DNA from: Blattabacterium cuenoti
GTDB lineage: Bacteria > Bacteroidota > Bacteroidia > Flavobacteriales > Blattabacteriaceae
DNA: 64,000 nt
Reading direction: 5' to 3'
NCBI RefSeq assembly: GCF_014252035.1
Contig: NZ_CP059207.1
Span: forward strand, 523,578 to 587,577
The notes below the pieces were generated by a model. It was given only the letters and a program-made list of their open reading frames with translations. It was not told the DNA's origin and did no database searches. Shown here in pieces: positions 35,210 to 46,937 of this stretch (positions within the stretch are counted from its first letter, which is position 1; the number at the start of each line of letters is the position of its first letter). The position numbers and the translations under genes were made by a program.

Positions 35210-36458
35210 CGATTTTTTTAAATAAAATACAAACATTATGTCCTCCGAATCCAAAAGTATTAGATATACTTATATTTACCTCTCTATTTATGGCTTTATT
35301 TCGAATAAAATTAATTTTTGAATCTATATTTTTATCTATATGAAATAAATTGATCGTAGGTGGTATTTTTTTTTTTGTTAAAGTAAGTATGGTAGCTATT
35401 GCTTCTATTGCTCCGGCAGCACCTAATAAATGACCAGTCATCGATTTTGTAGAATTAATGAATATATTATAAATATTTTTATTAAATACTTTTTTAATAG
35501 CTTTGATTTCTGCAATATCTCCCAATTTTGTAGAAGTACCATGAGTATTAATATGATCAACATCTTCAGATCTAATTCCAGCATCTCTTATTGCTTCTTT
35601 CATTGCTAAAATAATACCTTTCCCTTCAGGATGTGGAGCAGTTACATGGTAAGCATCACCTGACATCCCTACTCCACCTATTTCTCCATATATTTTAGCT
35701 CCTCTTTTTATAGCATGGTTATATTCCTCAAGAACAAGACAACCGGCACCTTCCCCTAAAACAAAACCATCTCTATCTTCATCAAAGGGACGAGATGCTG
35801 TTTTATAATCTTTATTTCTAGTAGATAAAGCATGTAAAGCATTAAAACCACCTACACCACTTTCTGTAATAGCGGCCTCTGAACCTCCCGTTACAATGAT
35901 ATCCGCCTTACCTAAACATATTAGATGATAAGCATCTACAATTGCATTGGAAGAAGAAGCACATGCAGAAACAGTAGCATAATTTGGACCATGAATTCCA
36001 TAATTCATTGAAATGAACCCTGCAGTAATATCTATAAGCATTTTGGGGATAAAAAATGGACTAAATCTAGGATTTCTTCCCCTAGAAATATAATCTGAAA
36101 TAGAATCTTCTAAGTTTAACAACCCACCTATTCCAGACCCCCATATTACTCCAATTCTTTCTTTTTTTTCTTTCGAAAAATTAATTCCACTATTTTTAAT
36201 AGCCTCTTCTGATGATATTATTCCATATTGCGCGCAAGGATCTAATTTATTGATTTCTTTTCTATTAAAAAAAGTAATGGGATCATAGTTTTTTAATTCA
36301 CAAGCAAATTTAGTTTTATATTTGCTAGTATCGAAATAAGTAATAGGAGCAGTCCCATTGATGCCATTAATAAGAGATGTCCAATATTCTTCTATATTAT
36401 TTCCTATCGGAGTGATAGTACCAAGCCCAGTAACTACTACTCTTTTTAATTTATTCAT
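35199..36458 (-). CDS. fabF: 3-oxoacyl-ACP synthase II
   Basis: FabF elongates acyl-ACP with malonyl-ACP. The nucleophile Cys166 is in VSACASSSNA, with the two histidines in NTHGTSTKLGD and KSMTGHLLGAAG. The start at MNKLKRVVVTG is the family start; an ATG four codons upstream is less likely. The protein is then 419 residues. It follows acpP by 23 bases and overlaps rnc, so the three genes are one operon. Confidence 0.96.
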   Translation of the reverse strand: MNKLKRVVVTGLGTITPIGNNIEEYWTSLINGINGTAPITYFDTSKYKTKFACELKNYDPITFFNRKEINKLDPCAQYGIISSEEAIKNSGINFSKEKKERIGVIWGSGIGGLLNLEDSISDYISRGRNPRFSPFFIPKMLIDITAGFISMNYGIHGPNYATVSACASSSNAIVDAYHLICLGKADIIVTGGSEAAITESGVGGFNALHALSTRNKDYKTASRPFDEDRDGFVLGEGAGCLVLEEYNHAIKRGAKIYGEIGGVGMSGDAYHVTAPHPEGKGIILAMKEAIRDAGIRSEDVDHINTHGTSTKLGDIAEIKAIKKVFNKNIYNIFINSTKSMTGHLLGAAGAIEAIATILTLTKKKIPPTINLFHIDKNIDSKINFIRNKAINREVNISISNTFGFGGHNVCILFKKIDVI

Positions 36459-36481
36459 AGATCCATACAATCAGTCAATAA

Positions 36482-36745
36482 TTAAGATTTTTTATCTACA
36501 TCTTTTTTCATGGATAAAATATCTTCGATAGCTTGTACCGCCTCTCCTACTGTTGTAATTTTTTCTGCTTTTTCATCAGAAATACTAATGTTAAACTCTT
36601 TTTCAAATTCCATTATAAGTTCCACTATATCTAGTGAATCCGCACCTAAATCATTGGTAAAACTAGCAGTGGGAGTGACATCGTTTTCTTCCACACTTAA
36701 TTTTTCTACGATAATAGCATTAACTCTAGATTTTATATCAGACAT
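36482..36745 (-). CDS. acpP: Acyl carrier protein
   Basis: AcpP carries growing fatty acids on a 4'-phosphopantetheine arm attached to Ser37 in [15 protein letters not shown]. The 87-residue protein has the typical acidic helices and a short lysine tail (MKKDVDKKS). It is the first gene of acpP-fabF-rnc and has its own candidate promoter, back to back with that of pckA. Confidence 0.97.
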   Translation of the reverse strand: MSDIKSRVNAIIVEKLSVEENDVTPTASFTNDLGADSLDIVELIMEFEKEFNISISDEKAEKITTVGEAVQAIEDILSMKKDVDKKS

Positions 36746-36767
36746 AGGTTATATTTTTTTTATCATA

Positions 36768-36775
36768 CAAAATTA
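36768..36775 (-). promoter_or_regulatory. Candidate -7 promoter element of acpP (TAATTTTG)
   Basis: On the minus strand the bases read TAATTTTG, an exact TAnnTTTG, ending 22 bases before the acpP start. At a 20-base spacing the upstream element reads TATG, two mismatches from TTTG. Transcription would begin about 16 bases before the start codon. Confidence 0.45.
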
Positions 36776-36805
36776 GTAAACTTTTATAAATCATACATAC
36801 ATTTG
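36773..36805 (+). promoter_or_regulatory. Candidate promoter of pckA (TTAG-N21-TACATTTG)
   Basis: TACATTTG at 36798-36805 is an exact TAnnTTTG; TTAG at 36773-36776, 21 bases upstream, is one mismatch from TTTG. The pckA start is 29 bases downstream. The element interleaves with the acpP promoter on the other strand, so the two promoters share the same 40 bases. Confidence 0.5.
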
Positions 36806-36834
36806 TCTATTGTAGTAGAATAATAGAATATTAT

Positions 36835-38448
36835 ATGATGATCTCTCCTTCTTTTTCTTTAGAAAATTATGGAATTTTTAATTCTTTCAATAATTACCAA
36901 CTAAATCCTTATGAATTGCAAAAAATTATCATCAATAAAAAAATGGGAGTAAAAACAAAATCCGGGGCATTGGCTATTAATTCTGGAATTTTTACCGGAA
37001 GGTCTCCAGATGATAGATTTATTGTAAAAGATCATATTACAAAAAATAAAATTTGGTGGGATAAAAAATTTAATATTCCATTTGATACAACTAACTTTGA
37101 TAAATTATATCAAAATATAGTGAAATTCCTTTCAGGAAAAACTCTTTATAGTAGAGATTCATATCTATGTTCTGATCAACGTTTTCAATTAAACATTCGT
37201 TCTATTAGTGAATATCCATGGTCTGATCTTTTTATATATAATTTATTTTTAAGATTTAAAAAATTCAACGACAATTATTTACAAGATTGGTTATTATTAT
37301 GTTCTCCTGGTTTTGAATCAGATCCTAATAAACATGGAACACGAAAAAAAAATTTTTCTATATTGAATTTTTCCAAAAAAATAATATTAATTGGAGGTTC
37401 AGGTTATACAGGTGAAATAAAAAAATCTGTTTTTTCTGTTTTAAATTTCATATTACCATACAAAAATGTATTCCCTATGCATTGCGCTGCAAATGTCGGA
37501 AAATATGAAAAAGATACAGCTTTATTTTTTGGATTATCTGGAACTGGAAAAACTACTATATCTAATGATGTTAATAGAAATTTAATAGGAGATGATGAGC
37601 ATGGATGGACTGATGATGATATCATTTTTAATTTTGAAGGTGGATGTTATGCAAAAATATTCGGAATTTCGAAAAAAAAAGAACCTATGATTTATAACGC
37701 AATAAGAAAAGGAGCAATGTTAGAAAATGTTATCTTGAAGAAAGATAGTAAAGAAATTGATTTTTATGATGATACTATTACTCAAAATATAAGAGTAAGT
37801 TATCCGATATATTTTATCAAAAATATTGAAAAAAAACTATCATCATCTAATATCAAAAATATTTTTTTCCTTACTTATGATGCATTTGGAATATTACCGC
37901 CTATAGCTAAATTAAATAAAGAACAATCATCCTACTATTTTTTATTAGGATATACTTCTAAAGTTGCTGGTACAGAATTAAATATAAAAAATCCAATAGC
38001 TACATTTTCTTCTTGTTTTGGTGCTCCATTTATGCCTCTACACCCCGTTCAATATACAAAAATGTTAATGAAAAAATTGAATAGTCATAATAATATATCA
38101 GTATGGATGGTAAATACAGGATTAATACCAGAGAATAATAATATAAATGGTAATATATCTTTTTCACGTGTCAAATTATATGATACTAGACGTATTATTC
38201 AAAATGTTTTGAATGATTCTTTATTCAAAGTTCCATATGAAATGGATCCTATTTTCAAGTTTCAAATACCAAAATACTGCCCAGGAGTTTCTAAAAAAAT
38301 TTTAAATCCAAGTAAAATATGGAAATGCCAAAAAACGTATAAAAATAAGGTAAATATACTAATTAATAGATTCAATGATCATTTATCTATATACAAAAAA
38401 TATATCACTACAGATATTTTATATGGATCACCAAATATAGATATATAA
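36835..38448 (+). CDS. pckA: Phosphoenolpyruvate carboxykinase (ATP)
   Basis: PckA turns oxaloacetate into phosphoenolpyruvate with ATP, the entry to gluconeogenesis. The 537-residue protein has the kinase loop GLSGTGKT at 233-240, the metal-binding IGDDEHGWTDD, the oxaloacetate-site GRSPDDRFIV and the Arg-containing NIRVSYPI. It is intact and full length. Together with tpiA and amino-acid catabolic genes it fits growth on amino acids or TCA intermediates. Its own promoter diverges from acpP and a hairpin with a T run follows its stop. Confidence 0.96.
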   Translation: MMISPSFSLENYGIFNSFNNYQLNPYELQKIIINKKMGVKTKSGALAINSGIFTGRSPDDRFIVKDHITKNKIWWDKKFNIPFDTTNFDKLYQNIVKFLSGKTLYSRDSYLCSDQRFQLNIRSISEYPWSDLFIYNLFLRFKKFNDNYLQDWLLLCSPGFESDPNKHGTRKKNFSILNFSKKIILIGGSGYTGEIKKSVFSVLNFILPYKNVFPMHCAANVGKYEKDTALFFGLSGTGKTTISNDVNRNLIGDDEHGWTDDDIIFNFEGGCYAKIFGISKKKEPMIYNAIRKGAMLENVILKKDSKEIDFYDDTITQNIRVSYPIYFIKNIEKKLSSSNIKNIFFLTYDAFGILPPIAKLNKEQSSYYFLLGYTSKVAGTELNIKNPIATFSSCFGAPFMPLHPVQYTKMLMKKLNSHNNISVWMVNTGLIPENNNINGNISFSRVKLYDTRRIIQNVLNDSLFKVPYEMDPIFKFQIPKYCPGVSKKILNPSKIWKCQKTYKNKVNILINRFNDHLSIYKKYITTDILYGSPNIDI

Positions 38449-38473
38449 AAAAATATCTAAAGGTATTTTTTTT
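38449..38473 (+). terminator. Probable intrinsic terminator after pckA
   Basis: Directly after the pckA stop, nine bases (38449-38457) pair with 38462-38470 around a TAAA loop, with one T-G pair, and the run of T continues to 38473. The stem is AT-rich, so it is weak by itself. It would separate pckA from pdxA. The rest of the 265-base spacer to pdxA is AT-rich without a supported gene or an exact promoter match. Confidence 0.5.
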
Positions 38474-38713
38474 CATTTATAGTTTTTTCAAATTGATAAT
38501 CAATTTATTTATATTTATTACTATTTTTATTTGATTAATTTATTAGTAAAACATATCAATATGTTGTACATATAATATTTAATTAATAATTTTTTAATAA
38601 TAATCATTAAACTTTTTTATCAATTTTATCAAATTATTATTAATAGTTTACATAAAAATTCCATAATTACAGTAATATAATACAAAGAATACTAAACAAA
38701 TTTTTCTTATTTT

Positions 38714-39736
38714 ATGAAGAATTGTAAAAAAAAAATTAAAGTAGGAATTACTACTGGTGACATCAATGGAATTGGAATGGAAATTTTCTTGAAAGTTTGT
38801 AGAAAAAAAAATATTTTAGATTTTTTTACACCAGTATTGTTCGGATCTACTGAATTATGCTATTATTATCAAAAAATATTGAATATAAAAATCAGTAATA
38901 TAAAGGAAGTTAAAAATTTTAAGGATATTACTGATTATAAAATTAATATTTTTAATGTATGGGAAGAAAATATAAAATTTGAATCAATAAAAATAAATCC
39001 TGAATCTGGAAAATATTCTTTATTATCTTTAGAAAAAGCTGTAAATACTTTAAAAGAAGGAAAAATAGATGTTCTTGTTACATCTCCTGTAAATAAAAAA
39101 TTTATGAACTTTCAATCCCCCTACTTTTTCGGACATACGGAATATTTACAAAATATTCTGGGAGGAGAATCATTAATGATAATGATTCATGATTTATTAA
39201 AAATAGCTCTAGTAACTAATCATATTCCATTAAATAAAGTCAATTCAGAATTGACTATAAATAAAATAATAAAATCAATTAAAATTTTATATGAATCTCT
39301 CATCATTGATTTTTCTATAAATAAACCTAAAATTGCCGTTTTAAATTTAAATCCTCATTCTGGAGATAATGGATTAATAGGAAATGAAGAAAAAAAAAAA
39401 ATAAAACCAGCTATAGAAAATTTGTTTCAAAAAAAAGGATGGTTAATATTTGGACCTTATTCTTCAGACGGATTTTTTGGAAATCAAAATTATCGTAATT
39501 TTGATGCTATTTTATCAATGTATCATGATCAAGGTTTAATTCCTTTTAAAACATTAACATTTAATGAAGGAGTTAATTTCACTGCAGGTTTACCTAACAT
39601 ACGAACTTCTCCAGATCATGGTGTAGCATATGATATTGCAAAAAAAGGAATAGCTAACGAAAAATCATTTGAGAAAGCTATTTTCAGTGCCATAAAAATA
39701 TTCAATAATAGAAAAGAACATATAAAACTTTTATAA
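38714..39736 (+). CDS. pdxA: 4-hydroxythreonine-4-phosphate dehydrogenase
   Basis: PdxA oxidises 4-phosphohydroxythreonine in pyridoxal phosphate synthesis. The metal-binding histidines are His141 in FFGHTEYL, the one in SMYHDQGLIPFK and the one in SPDHGVAYDIA. The 340-residue length is normal. Twelve A in a row (39390-39401) occur in frame. In free-living flavobacteria it is followed by genes for a DUF177 protein, rpmF and fabH; here the convergent atpC follows with a six-base overlap, so the neighbourhood has been rearranged. Confidence 0.95.
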   Translation: MKNCKKKIKVGITTGDINGIGMEIFLKVCRKKNILDFFTPVLFGSTELCYYYQKILNIKISNIKEVKNFKDITDYKINIFNVWEENIKFESIKINPESGKYSLLSLEKAVNTLKEGKIDVLVTSPVNKKFMNFQSPYFFGHTEYLQNILGGESLMIMIHDLLKIALVTNHIPLNKVNSELTINKIIKSIKILYESLIIDFSINKPKIAVLNLNPHSGDNGLIGNEEKKKIKPAIENLFQKKGWLIFGPYSSDGFFGNQNYRNFDAILSMYHDQGLIPFKTLTFNEGVNFTAGLPNIRTSPDHGVAYDIAKKGIANEKSFEKAIFSAIKIFNNRKEHIKLL

Positions 39737-39970
39737 AATAACAATAACCTTATTTTTTTTTACTTGTAATAATCCTTCTTCTTTTATCTTTATTTTTTTA
39801 TTCTCATTCATATTATTTATTAATAGTTTTAAAAATCCATTTTTTAATATGGAAATGAAAGGAGCATGGTTTTTTAATATTTGAAAATAACCATTAAATC
39901 CAGGTGCTATGAGTGAATAAATATATCCTTGATATAAAACTCTTTTATTATTTATAACTTTCACTTCCAT
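39731..39970 (-). CDS. atpC: ATP synthase F1 epsilon subunit, short form
   Basis: Epsilon belongs to the central stalk of F1. The 79 residues cover only the N-terminal beta-sandwich (VLYQGYIYSLIAPGFNGYFQILKNHAPFI). The C-terminal helical hairpin that brakes ATP hydrolysis in E. coli is absent. Short epsilon subunits are common in Bacteroidetes, so this is probably normal rather than decay. It follows atpD by eight bases; the other ATP synthase genes are not in the window, as in other flavobacteria. Confidence 0.9.
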   Translation of the reverse strand: MEVKVINNKRVLYQGYIYSLIAPGFNGYFQILKNHAPFISILKNGFLKLLINNMNENKKIKIKEEGLLQVKKNKVIVIL

Positions 39971-39978
39971 AACAATAA

Positions 39979-41517
<1,539 letters not shown>

Positions 41518-41565
41518 TTAGAAAATGTTCACTTTTAACATTTATTTTAAGTAAAGTAAGTATTG

Positions 41566-42564
41566 ATGATTCATAATAATTATAAGTATCTTTACTATCA
41601 TAAATGTATAGAGAATAAATATAAAATTTTGAAAATTTATTCATCAATTGATGAATTTTCCTCTTTTTCTCCTTGTGTTTTTACACTTGGAGTTTTTGAT
41701 GGAGTTCATATTGGACATAAAAAAATAATTAAACATTTACTTCATAGATCTTATAAAAAATATACTCCTGTTTTATTAACCTTTGATCCTCATCCAAGAA
41801 AAATATTAAATCCTAAAAAAAATTTATTGTATTTGAATACTTTATCTGAAAAAATAAAAAACTTAAGAAAAATAGGAATAAAACATTTAATTATTCAACC
41901 TTTTACATTAAAATTTTCAAAATTAAGTACTAAAGATTTTTTCAATATTTTGCAATTTAAAATTAAAGAAATAATTATTGGATATGATTCTCATATTGGT
42001 AGAAATAGATATGGTTCATATAATAAATTAAAAAAACTTTCTTATGTTTATGGATTTAATATATATAAGATATATCCTTGTAAATTAAAAACTAAAATAA
42101 TAAGTTCTACTAATATACGAAAATCTCTATTACTAGGAAATATAAAATATGCCAATAAAGCTTTAGGTTATTTTTATACTATATCTGGATATGTTGTAAA
42201 GGGGAAAGGAATAGGAAAATCTATAATCAAATTTCCAACAGCTAATATTAAGATAGACTCACCAGAAAAACTGATCCCAAAAAATGGAGTATATGCAGTA
42301 AAAATAAATTACTTAAATAATATTTACAAAGGAATGTTAAATATAGGATTTAATCCTACTATAAATAAAAAAAATAAAAAAATAAAAATAGAAGTGCATA
42401 TTTTCAATTTTTCTAAAAATATTTATGGAAATAAAATAGATATATTTATTATCAATATTATACGAAATGAAAAAAAATTTTCATCTATTCAAGAATTGAA
42501 AAAACAAATTCAAAAGGATGAAATAAATATTAAAAATTTTTTTTCTTATGAAGAGAAAAATTGA
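41566..42564 (+). CDS. ribF: Bifunctional riboflavin kinase / FAD synthetase
   Basis: RibF makes FMN and then FAD from riboflavin. The N-terminal nucleotidyltransferase domain has TLGVFDGVHIGHKKII and the STNIRKSLLLGN stretch. The C-terminal kinase domain has GKSIIKFPTANI and GMLNIGFNPT. The ATG used follows directly on a TTG; 332 residues result. The first 33 residues before the nucleotidyltransferase motif are longer than usual. It is divergent from atpD and overlaps the AddB-like gene by 17 bases. Confidence 0.94.
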   Translation: MIHNNYKYLYYHKCIENKYKILKIYSSIDEFSSFSPCVFTLGVFDGVHIGHKKIIKHLLHRSYKKYTPVLLTFDPHPRKILNPKKNLLYLNTLSEKIKNLRKIGIKHLIIQPFTLKFSKLSTKDFFNILQFKIKEIIIGYDSHIGRNRYGSYNKLKKLSYVYGFNIYKIYPCKLKTKIISSTNIRKSLLLGNIKYANKALGYFYTISGYVVKGKGIGKSIIKFPTANIKIDSPEKLIPKNGVYAVKINYLNNIYKGMLNIGFNPTINKKNKKIKIEVHIFNFSKNIYGNKIDIFIINIIRNEKKFSSIQELKKQIQKDEINIKNFFSYEEKN

Positions 42565-45286
42565 TCAAATAATAAGAAATTTATTATTTAACAAAAAAAT
42601 AAATAACAATACAAAAAGAAAAAAATTGATATTAACATCTATTAATAATCCAATTATAGAATATATTAAAAATAAATATCAATCTACAATAGATAATACT
42701 TATGTTTCATTTCTTAGAATAGAAAAATTTTTAGAAATTGTTTCAGGTCTACATATTGTAGATAATAACTATTTGCTTCTTTATTTATTTTATTCACTTA
42801 ATAATAAAGTAGAAAATAAATTCAGTTCTTATTTAAGATGGGGCCCTAAGATTTTAAATGATTTTAAAATTATAGATTATGAAATAATGGATAAAGAAAA
42901 ATTTTTTTCTTCAATGATTTCTACAGAAAAAATAAAAAAATGGAATCCAAATATTCCATTTTTAAAGGAAAAAAATAATTTTCTTTATTGGGAAAAAATT
43001 TATGAATATTATAATATTTTACAATCTGAACTCTTAAAAAGAGGATTTGCTTATAAAGAAATGATATTTAAATTATTGATAATAAATAATCAATATTTAG
43101 ATCATTTTTTTTATAAAAATGCTGATACAATTATTGTTTTATTTTTTATTGAAAATCTTATATATAAAAAATATACTATAAAACATTTATTAAATAAAAT
43201 AACTCAATTTAATCAGGGACTCATATATGATATATCTGCTGTAGATAATAATAAATTCATAGAAAAAAATTATTTTCTAATATTAAAAAAAGAAAAGAAT
43301 AAATTAGATAATTTAGAAGTAATTAGTGTTTCAAAGGAAATAGAACAAGTAAAAATTATAGAAGATATAATAGAAAGTAAAAAAATATACAAAAATAAAA
43401 TTCTTATAGTTCTTGGAGATAAATATTTATTCACTCCTCTATTCTATTCTATCAATAGAAAATATTCAAATATTTCTATTAATATAGATTATCCATTAAA
43501 AATGATTTCTATTCATTATACTATTTATTCAATATTTCAATTATTATTAAAAAAAAACAAGTATCAAGAGTTTAATAAAAAAGATGTGATAAGATTATTA
43601 TCAGATGTATATATAAAAAAGTTCTTTTTTCAGAAAGATTACTTGTTAAAAATTTTGAATAAAGAAGAAAATAAATCAAATTTTATTTCAAAAAATGATA
43701 TAATTAACAAATATCTATCAAATAATGATTTACGTTTTATATTCGAAATTCAGGATAATGATAGTAAAAAAATATTTACTAATATTCTTTTTTTCATTAG
43801 AAAAATGAAAAACTTTTTGAAAGAAAAAATAACATATATTGTAGAATATCAATTTCTATCTAATTTAGAAAATTATATACAAAAAATAAAAATAATATTT
43901 AGAAGAAAAAAAAATTTGTTTTTCGGAATAAAAGATATTTTTACTTATTATGAACAATTTATAAATACAGAAAAAATACGTTATCAATATGTAAAAAACG
44001 GTAAAAAAAATAATGAATTATGTAGTATAACAATAACAGGTTTTATGGATATTTTTTTTGATAATTTTGATACAACAATTGTCACTTCTTTTAATGAAGG
44101 TATAATTCCAAGTTATAATAGAAAAAATAATTATTCTTTTATTCCATTTGATATTCGTAAAAAATTAGGTATTGATCATAATAATGAAAATTACTATTTT
44201 TATTATTTTATAAATATTTTACGTTCTTCTAAAAAAATATTTTTGACATACAAAAATCAATCTGATGAATTAAATTCAGGAGAAAAAAGTCGTTTTATTC
44301 ACCAGATAGAAAGAATTTCTAATATTTCAATAAAACAAAAAAATTTTCCTTTTATTCCAAAAAATAATTTTCATGCGAAACCTATCATAATTAAAAAAAC
44401 AAAATCTATAATTAAAATATTAGATAGATTATCTTATCAAGGATTTTCTCCTTCTTCAATTTACTTATACAATTATAATCCTATATTATTTTATTACAAA
44501 AAAATACTAGGAGTGAATTATTTAGAAAAAACTTCTATAAAACAAAAAATAGGAAAAATAATTCATCAAGCATTAGAAATGCTTTATCTTCCATTGAAGG
44601 GAAAATTAATGACATTAGATTTAATACAATCGGAAATTAGAAATAAATCTGAATGTATCATAAAAAAAATTTTCTATCAAAAGGATAACAATTATCCTCT
44701 TACAGAGAGTGAAATTCTTTTATATTACCGCATAATTAAAAATTATGTAGATAATTTTGTTTCTTTGGATGAAAAAAATGTTAAAAATGGACATAGAATA
44801 TTTATTAAAGAAATTGAATGCAATATTTCCACAATACTAAATATTAGACTAAAGAAAGTAAAATTACATGGAATTATAGATCGTATAGATGAGTATAATG
44901 GGGAAATTCGTATAATTGACTATAAAATAGGATTTTCTAAAAAAAAAGAAATGAACATTTTATTATCTGATATAGAAAATATTTTTAGTAATACTTATTA
45001 TTCTAATGTGATGCAACTACTGATATATTTATATATTTATTTTAAATCTTATGATATCAATAGTCCTACTACAACAACAATAGGAATTGTATCTCCAGAT
45101 AAAAATGAATATAATTCTGTTACATATGTTCCTATTAATTTTTTTTATGATCATGATAAAGAAATAAAAAAAAATATAACATATAATGATTACATAAAAA
45201 ATTTCCTTCCATTTCTTATAAATAGAATATCAGAAATTATAAACCCAGAAATACCAATTATAGAGAATTTGCAAAAAAATTATTGA
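42548..45286 (+). CDS. PD-(D/E)XK nuclease family protein, AddB/RecB-exonuclease-like
   Basis: The 912-residue protein ends in a RecB-type nuclease domain: QKIGKIIHQALEMLY, then GIIDRIDEYNGEIRIIDYK with Asp791 and Lys793, then a conserved QLLIYLYIYF helix. The long N-terminal part resembles a degenerate superfamily-1 helicase without a Walker A loop, as in AddB, the structural partner of the AddA helicase-nuclease in double-strand break repair. AddA is not in the window. The N-terminal two thirds are very rich in lysine, asparagine and isoleucine, so alignment there would be poor. The gene overlaps ribF upstream and leuB tail to tail. Confidence 0.8.
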   Translation: MKRKIDQIIRNLLFNKKINNNTKRKKLILTSINNPIIEYIKNKYQSTIDNTYVSFLRIEKFLEIVSGLHIVDNNYLLLYLFYSLNNKVENKFSSYLRWGPKILNDFKIIDYEIMDKEKFFSSMISTEKIKKWNPNIPFLKEKNNFLYWEKIYEYYNILQSELLKRGFAYKEMIFKLLIINNQYLDHFFYKNADTIIVLFFIENLIYKKYTIKHLLNKITQFNQGLIYDISAVDNNKFIEKNYFLILKKEKNKLDNLEVISVSKEIEQVKIIEDIIESKKIYKNKILIVLGDKYLFTPLFYSINRKYSNISINIDYPLKMISIHYTIYSIFQLLLKKNKYQEFNKKDVIRLLSDVYIKKFFFQKDYLLKILNKEENKSNFISKNDIINKYLSNNDLRFIFEIQDNDSKKIFTNILFFIRKMKNFLKEKITYIVEYQFLSNLENYIQKIKIIFRRKKNLFFGIKDIFTYYEQFINTEKIRYQYVKNGKKNNELCSITITGFMDIFFDNFDTTIVTSFNEGIIPSYNRKNNYSFIPFDIRKKLGIDHNNENYYFYYFINILRSSKKIFLTYKNQSDELNSGEKSRFIHQIERISNISIKQKNFPFIPKNNFHAKPIIIKKTKSIIKILDRLSYQGFSPSSIYLYNYNPILFYYKKILGVNYLEKTSIKQKIGKIIHQALEMLYLPLKGKLMTLDLIQSEIRNKSECIIKKIFYQKDNNYPLTESEILLYYRIIKNYVDNFVSLDEKNVKNGHRIFIKEIECNISTILNIRLKKVKLHGIIDRIDEYNGEIRIIDYKIGFSKKKEMNILLSDIENIFSNTYYSNVMQLLIYLYIYFKSYDINSPTTTTIGIVSPDKNEYNSVTYVPINFFYDHDKEIKKNITYNDYIKNFLPFLINRISEIINPEIPIIENLQKNY

Positions 45287-46344
45287 TTCAATATATACTT
45301 TTCTATGTAACTCCCTACTTCATCAGTAGTTGATGGTGTTATATGTCCTTCAATAATATCCTGTGTACATACATTTTTTTCGATAGAATCACTGACAGCT
45401 TTTTCTATAATTTTTTTTTCTTCATATAAACCAAAATATTCCAACATCATTGCAGATGAAAGTATTGATCCTAAAGGATTAGCTATATTTTTTCCTTTTG
45501 CTTCTGGATAAGATCCATGTATAGGTTCAAAAATAGGAGTTTTATTTCCTATAGAAGCGGAAGGTAGTAGACCTAAAGATCCTGCGATAACACTTGATTC
45601 ATCAGAAAGAATATCACCAAACATATTATCTGTTAAAATAACATCAAATTTTTTAGGATTGAAAATAATTTGCATAGCTGCATTATCTATGTATAAAAAT
45701 TCTAAAATAACATCAGGATAATCAAATGATATTTCATGAATTACTTCACGCCATAATCTAGAAGTTTCTAGTACATTAGCTTTGTCAACTACCGTTAATT
45801 TTTTATTTCTACTATTAGCCGCTTGCAAAGCTAATTTTCCTATTCTTCTTATTTCTTTTTTTGAATATAAACAATGATCATAGGCAGATTCTCCATTTTT
45901 AGAACGACCTTTTTTACCAAAATAAATTCCTCCTGTTAATTCTCTATATATTATAAAATTAACTTTATCTAATAAATTATTTTTTATGGGTGATTTATTA
46001 ATTACTTTTGGGTAAGATATTATAGGTCGAATATTGCAATATAATCCCATTTCTTTTCTAATTTTTAATAAACCATCTTCAGGACGCATTCCAGTTAAAT
46101 ATTTATCTCCATCAGGATCTCCAATACAACCAAATAAAATTGCATTTGATTTTAAACAACTATCTATTGTTTTTTTTGGCATTGGATCTCCAAATTTTTT
46201 CATAGCTATAAATCCAGCCATAGCCATTTCATAAAAAAATTCATGATGATATTTTTTTTCTATAGCGTTTAAAATTTTAATTGTTTGTTTCATAATTTCA
46301 GGACCAATTCCATCTCCTTCTATCACAGTAATATTTTTTTTCAT
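45280..46344 (-). CDS. leuB: 3-isopropylmalate dehydrogenase
   Basis: LeuB oxidises 3-isopropylmalate to the oxo acid that gives 2-oxoisocaproate. Motifs are [28 protein letters not shown], the metal site [11 protein letters not shown] and [16 protein letters not shown]. The start used forms an ATGA overlap with the leuD stop, an arrangement for coupled translation; an ATG four codons upstream is less likely. The protein is 354 residues. It is the last gene of the leucine operon. Confidence 0.96.
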   Translation of the reverse strand: MKKNITVIEGDGIGPEIMKQTIKILNAIEKKYHHEFFYEMAMAGFIAMKKFGDPMPKKTIDSCLKSNAILFGCIGDPDGDKYLTGMRPEDGLLKIRKEMGLYCNIRPIISYPKVINKSPIKNNLLDKVNFIIYRELTGGIYFGKKGRSKNGESAYDHCLYSKKEIRRIGKLALQAANSRNKKLTVVDKANVLETSRLWREVIHEISFDYPDVILEFLYIDNAAMQIIFNPKKFDVILTDNMFGDILSDESSVIAGSLGLLPSASIGNKTPIFEPIHGSYPEAKGKNIANPLGSILSSAMMLEYFGLYEEKKIIEKAVSDSIEKNVCTQDIIEGHITPSTTDEVGSYIEKYILNQ

Positions 46345-46937
46345 TGTTGAAAACAAATTTTTTTTTCAAAAATTTCTATTTCTTTTTTAATAGAAACTAG
46401 AAAGTCTATATCATCATAACCGTTTATAAAACATTTTTTTCTATATGGATGAATATAAAATTCTTCAAATTCTTCTGTACTTTGTATGAAAATTTTTTGA
46501 TTAAGTAAATCTACTTTTATTTTTGTTTTTGGTTTTTTTTCAATGAGAAAAAATAATTTTTGAAGAAAATTATTAGATACTTCTACAGTAAGTAGTCCAT
46601 TATTTAGTGCATTTTCTTTAAAGATATCAGCAAAATAACTAGATATTACAACTTTAAATCCATAATCTAATATACTCCAAACAGCATGTTCCCTACTTGA
46701 ACCACAACCAAAATTTCTTCCAGTTAAAAGAATTTTTCCAGAAAAATTTCGGTTATTTAATATAAAATATTTATTTAATGATCCATCATTATTGTAACGC
46801 CAATCTTTAAAAAGATTTTTTCCTAATTCTTCTCGTTTTACTTCCTTTAAAAATCTAGATGGAATAATCTGATCTGTATCTATATCTTCAACGTGTAATG
46901 GTATTACACAACTAATCAATGTTGTAAATTTTTTCAT
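46341..46937 (-). CDS. leuD: 3-isopropylmalate dehydratase, small subunit
   Basis: LeuD, with LeuC, isomerises 2- to 3-isopropylmalate. The swivel-domain motifs are [16 protein letters not shown] and [15 protein letters not shown]. The 198 residues match the family. It overlaps leuC by 26 bases at its start and leuB by four bases at its end, so all three are translated from one message. Confidence 0.96.
   Translation of the reverse strand: MKKFTTLISCVIPLHVEDIDTDQIIPSRFLKEVKREELGKNLFKDWRYNNDGSLNKYFILNNRNFSGKILLTGRNFGCGSSREHAVWSILDYGFKVVISSYFADIFKENALNNGLLTVEVSNNFLQKLFFLIEKKPKTKIKVDLLNQKIFIQSTEEFEEFYIHPYRKKCFINGYDDIDFLVSIKKEIEIFEKKICFQQ

Noticed and set aside
36510-36776. Open frame antisense to acpP
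   Set aside because: It mirrors the conserved acpP codons; no family features and no start context.
38449-38713. Small RNA or hidden gene in the longest spacer
   Set aside because: Apart from the hairpin after pckA, the spacer is plain AT-rich sequence without a frame, fold or promoter match that I can support.
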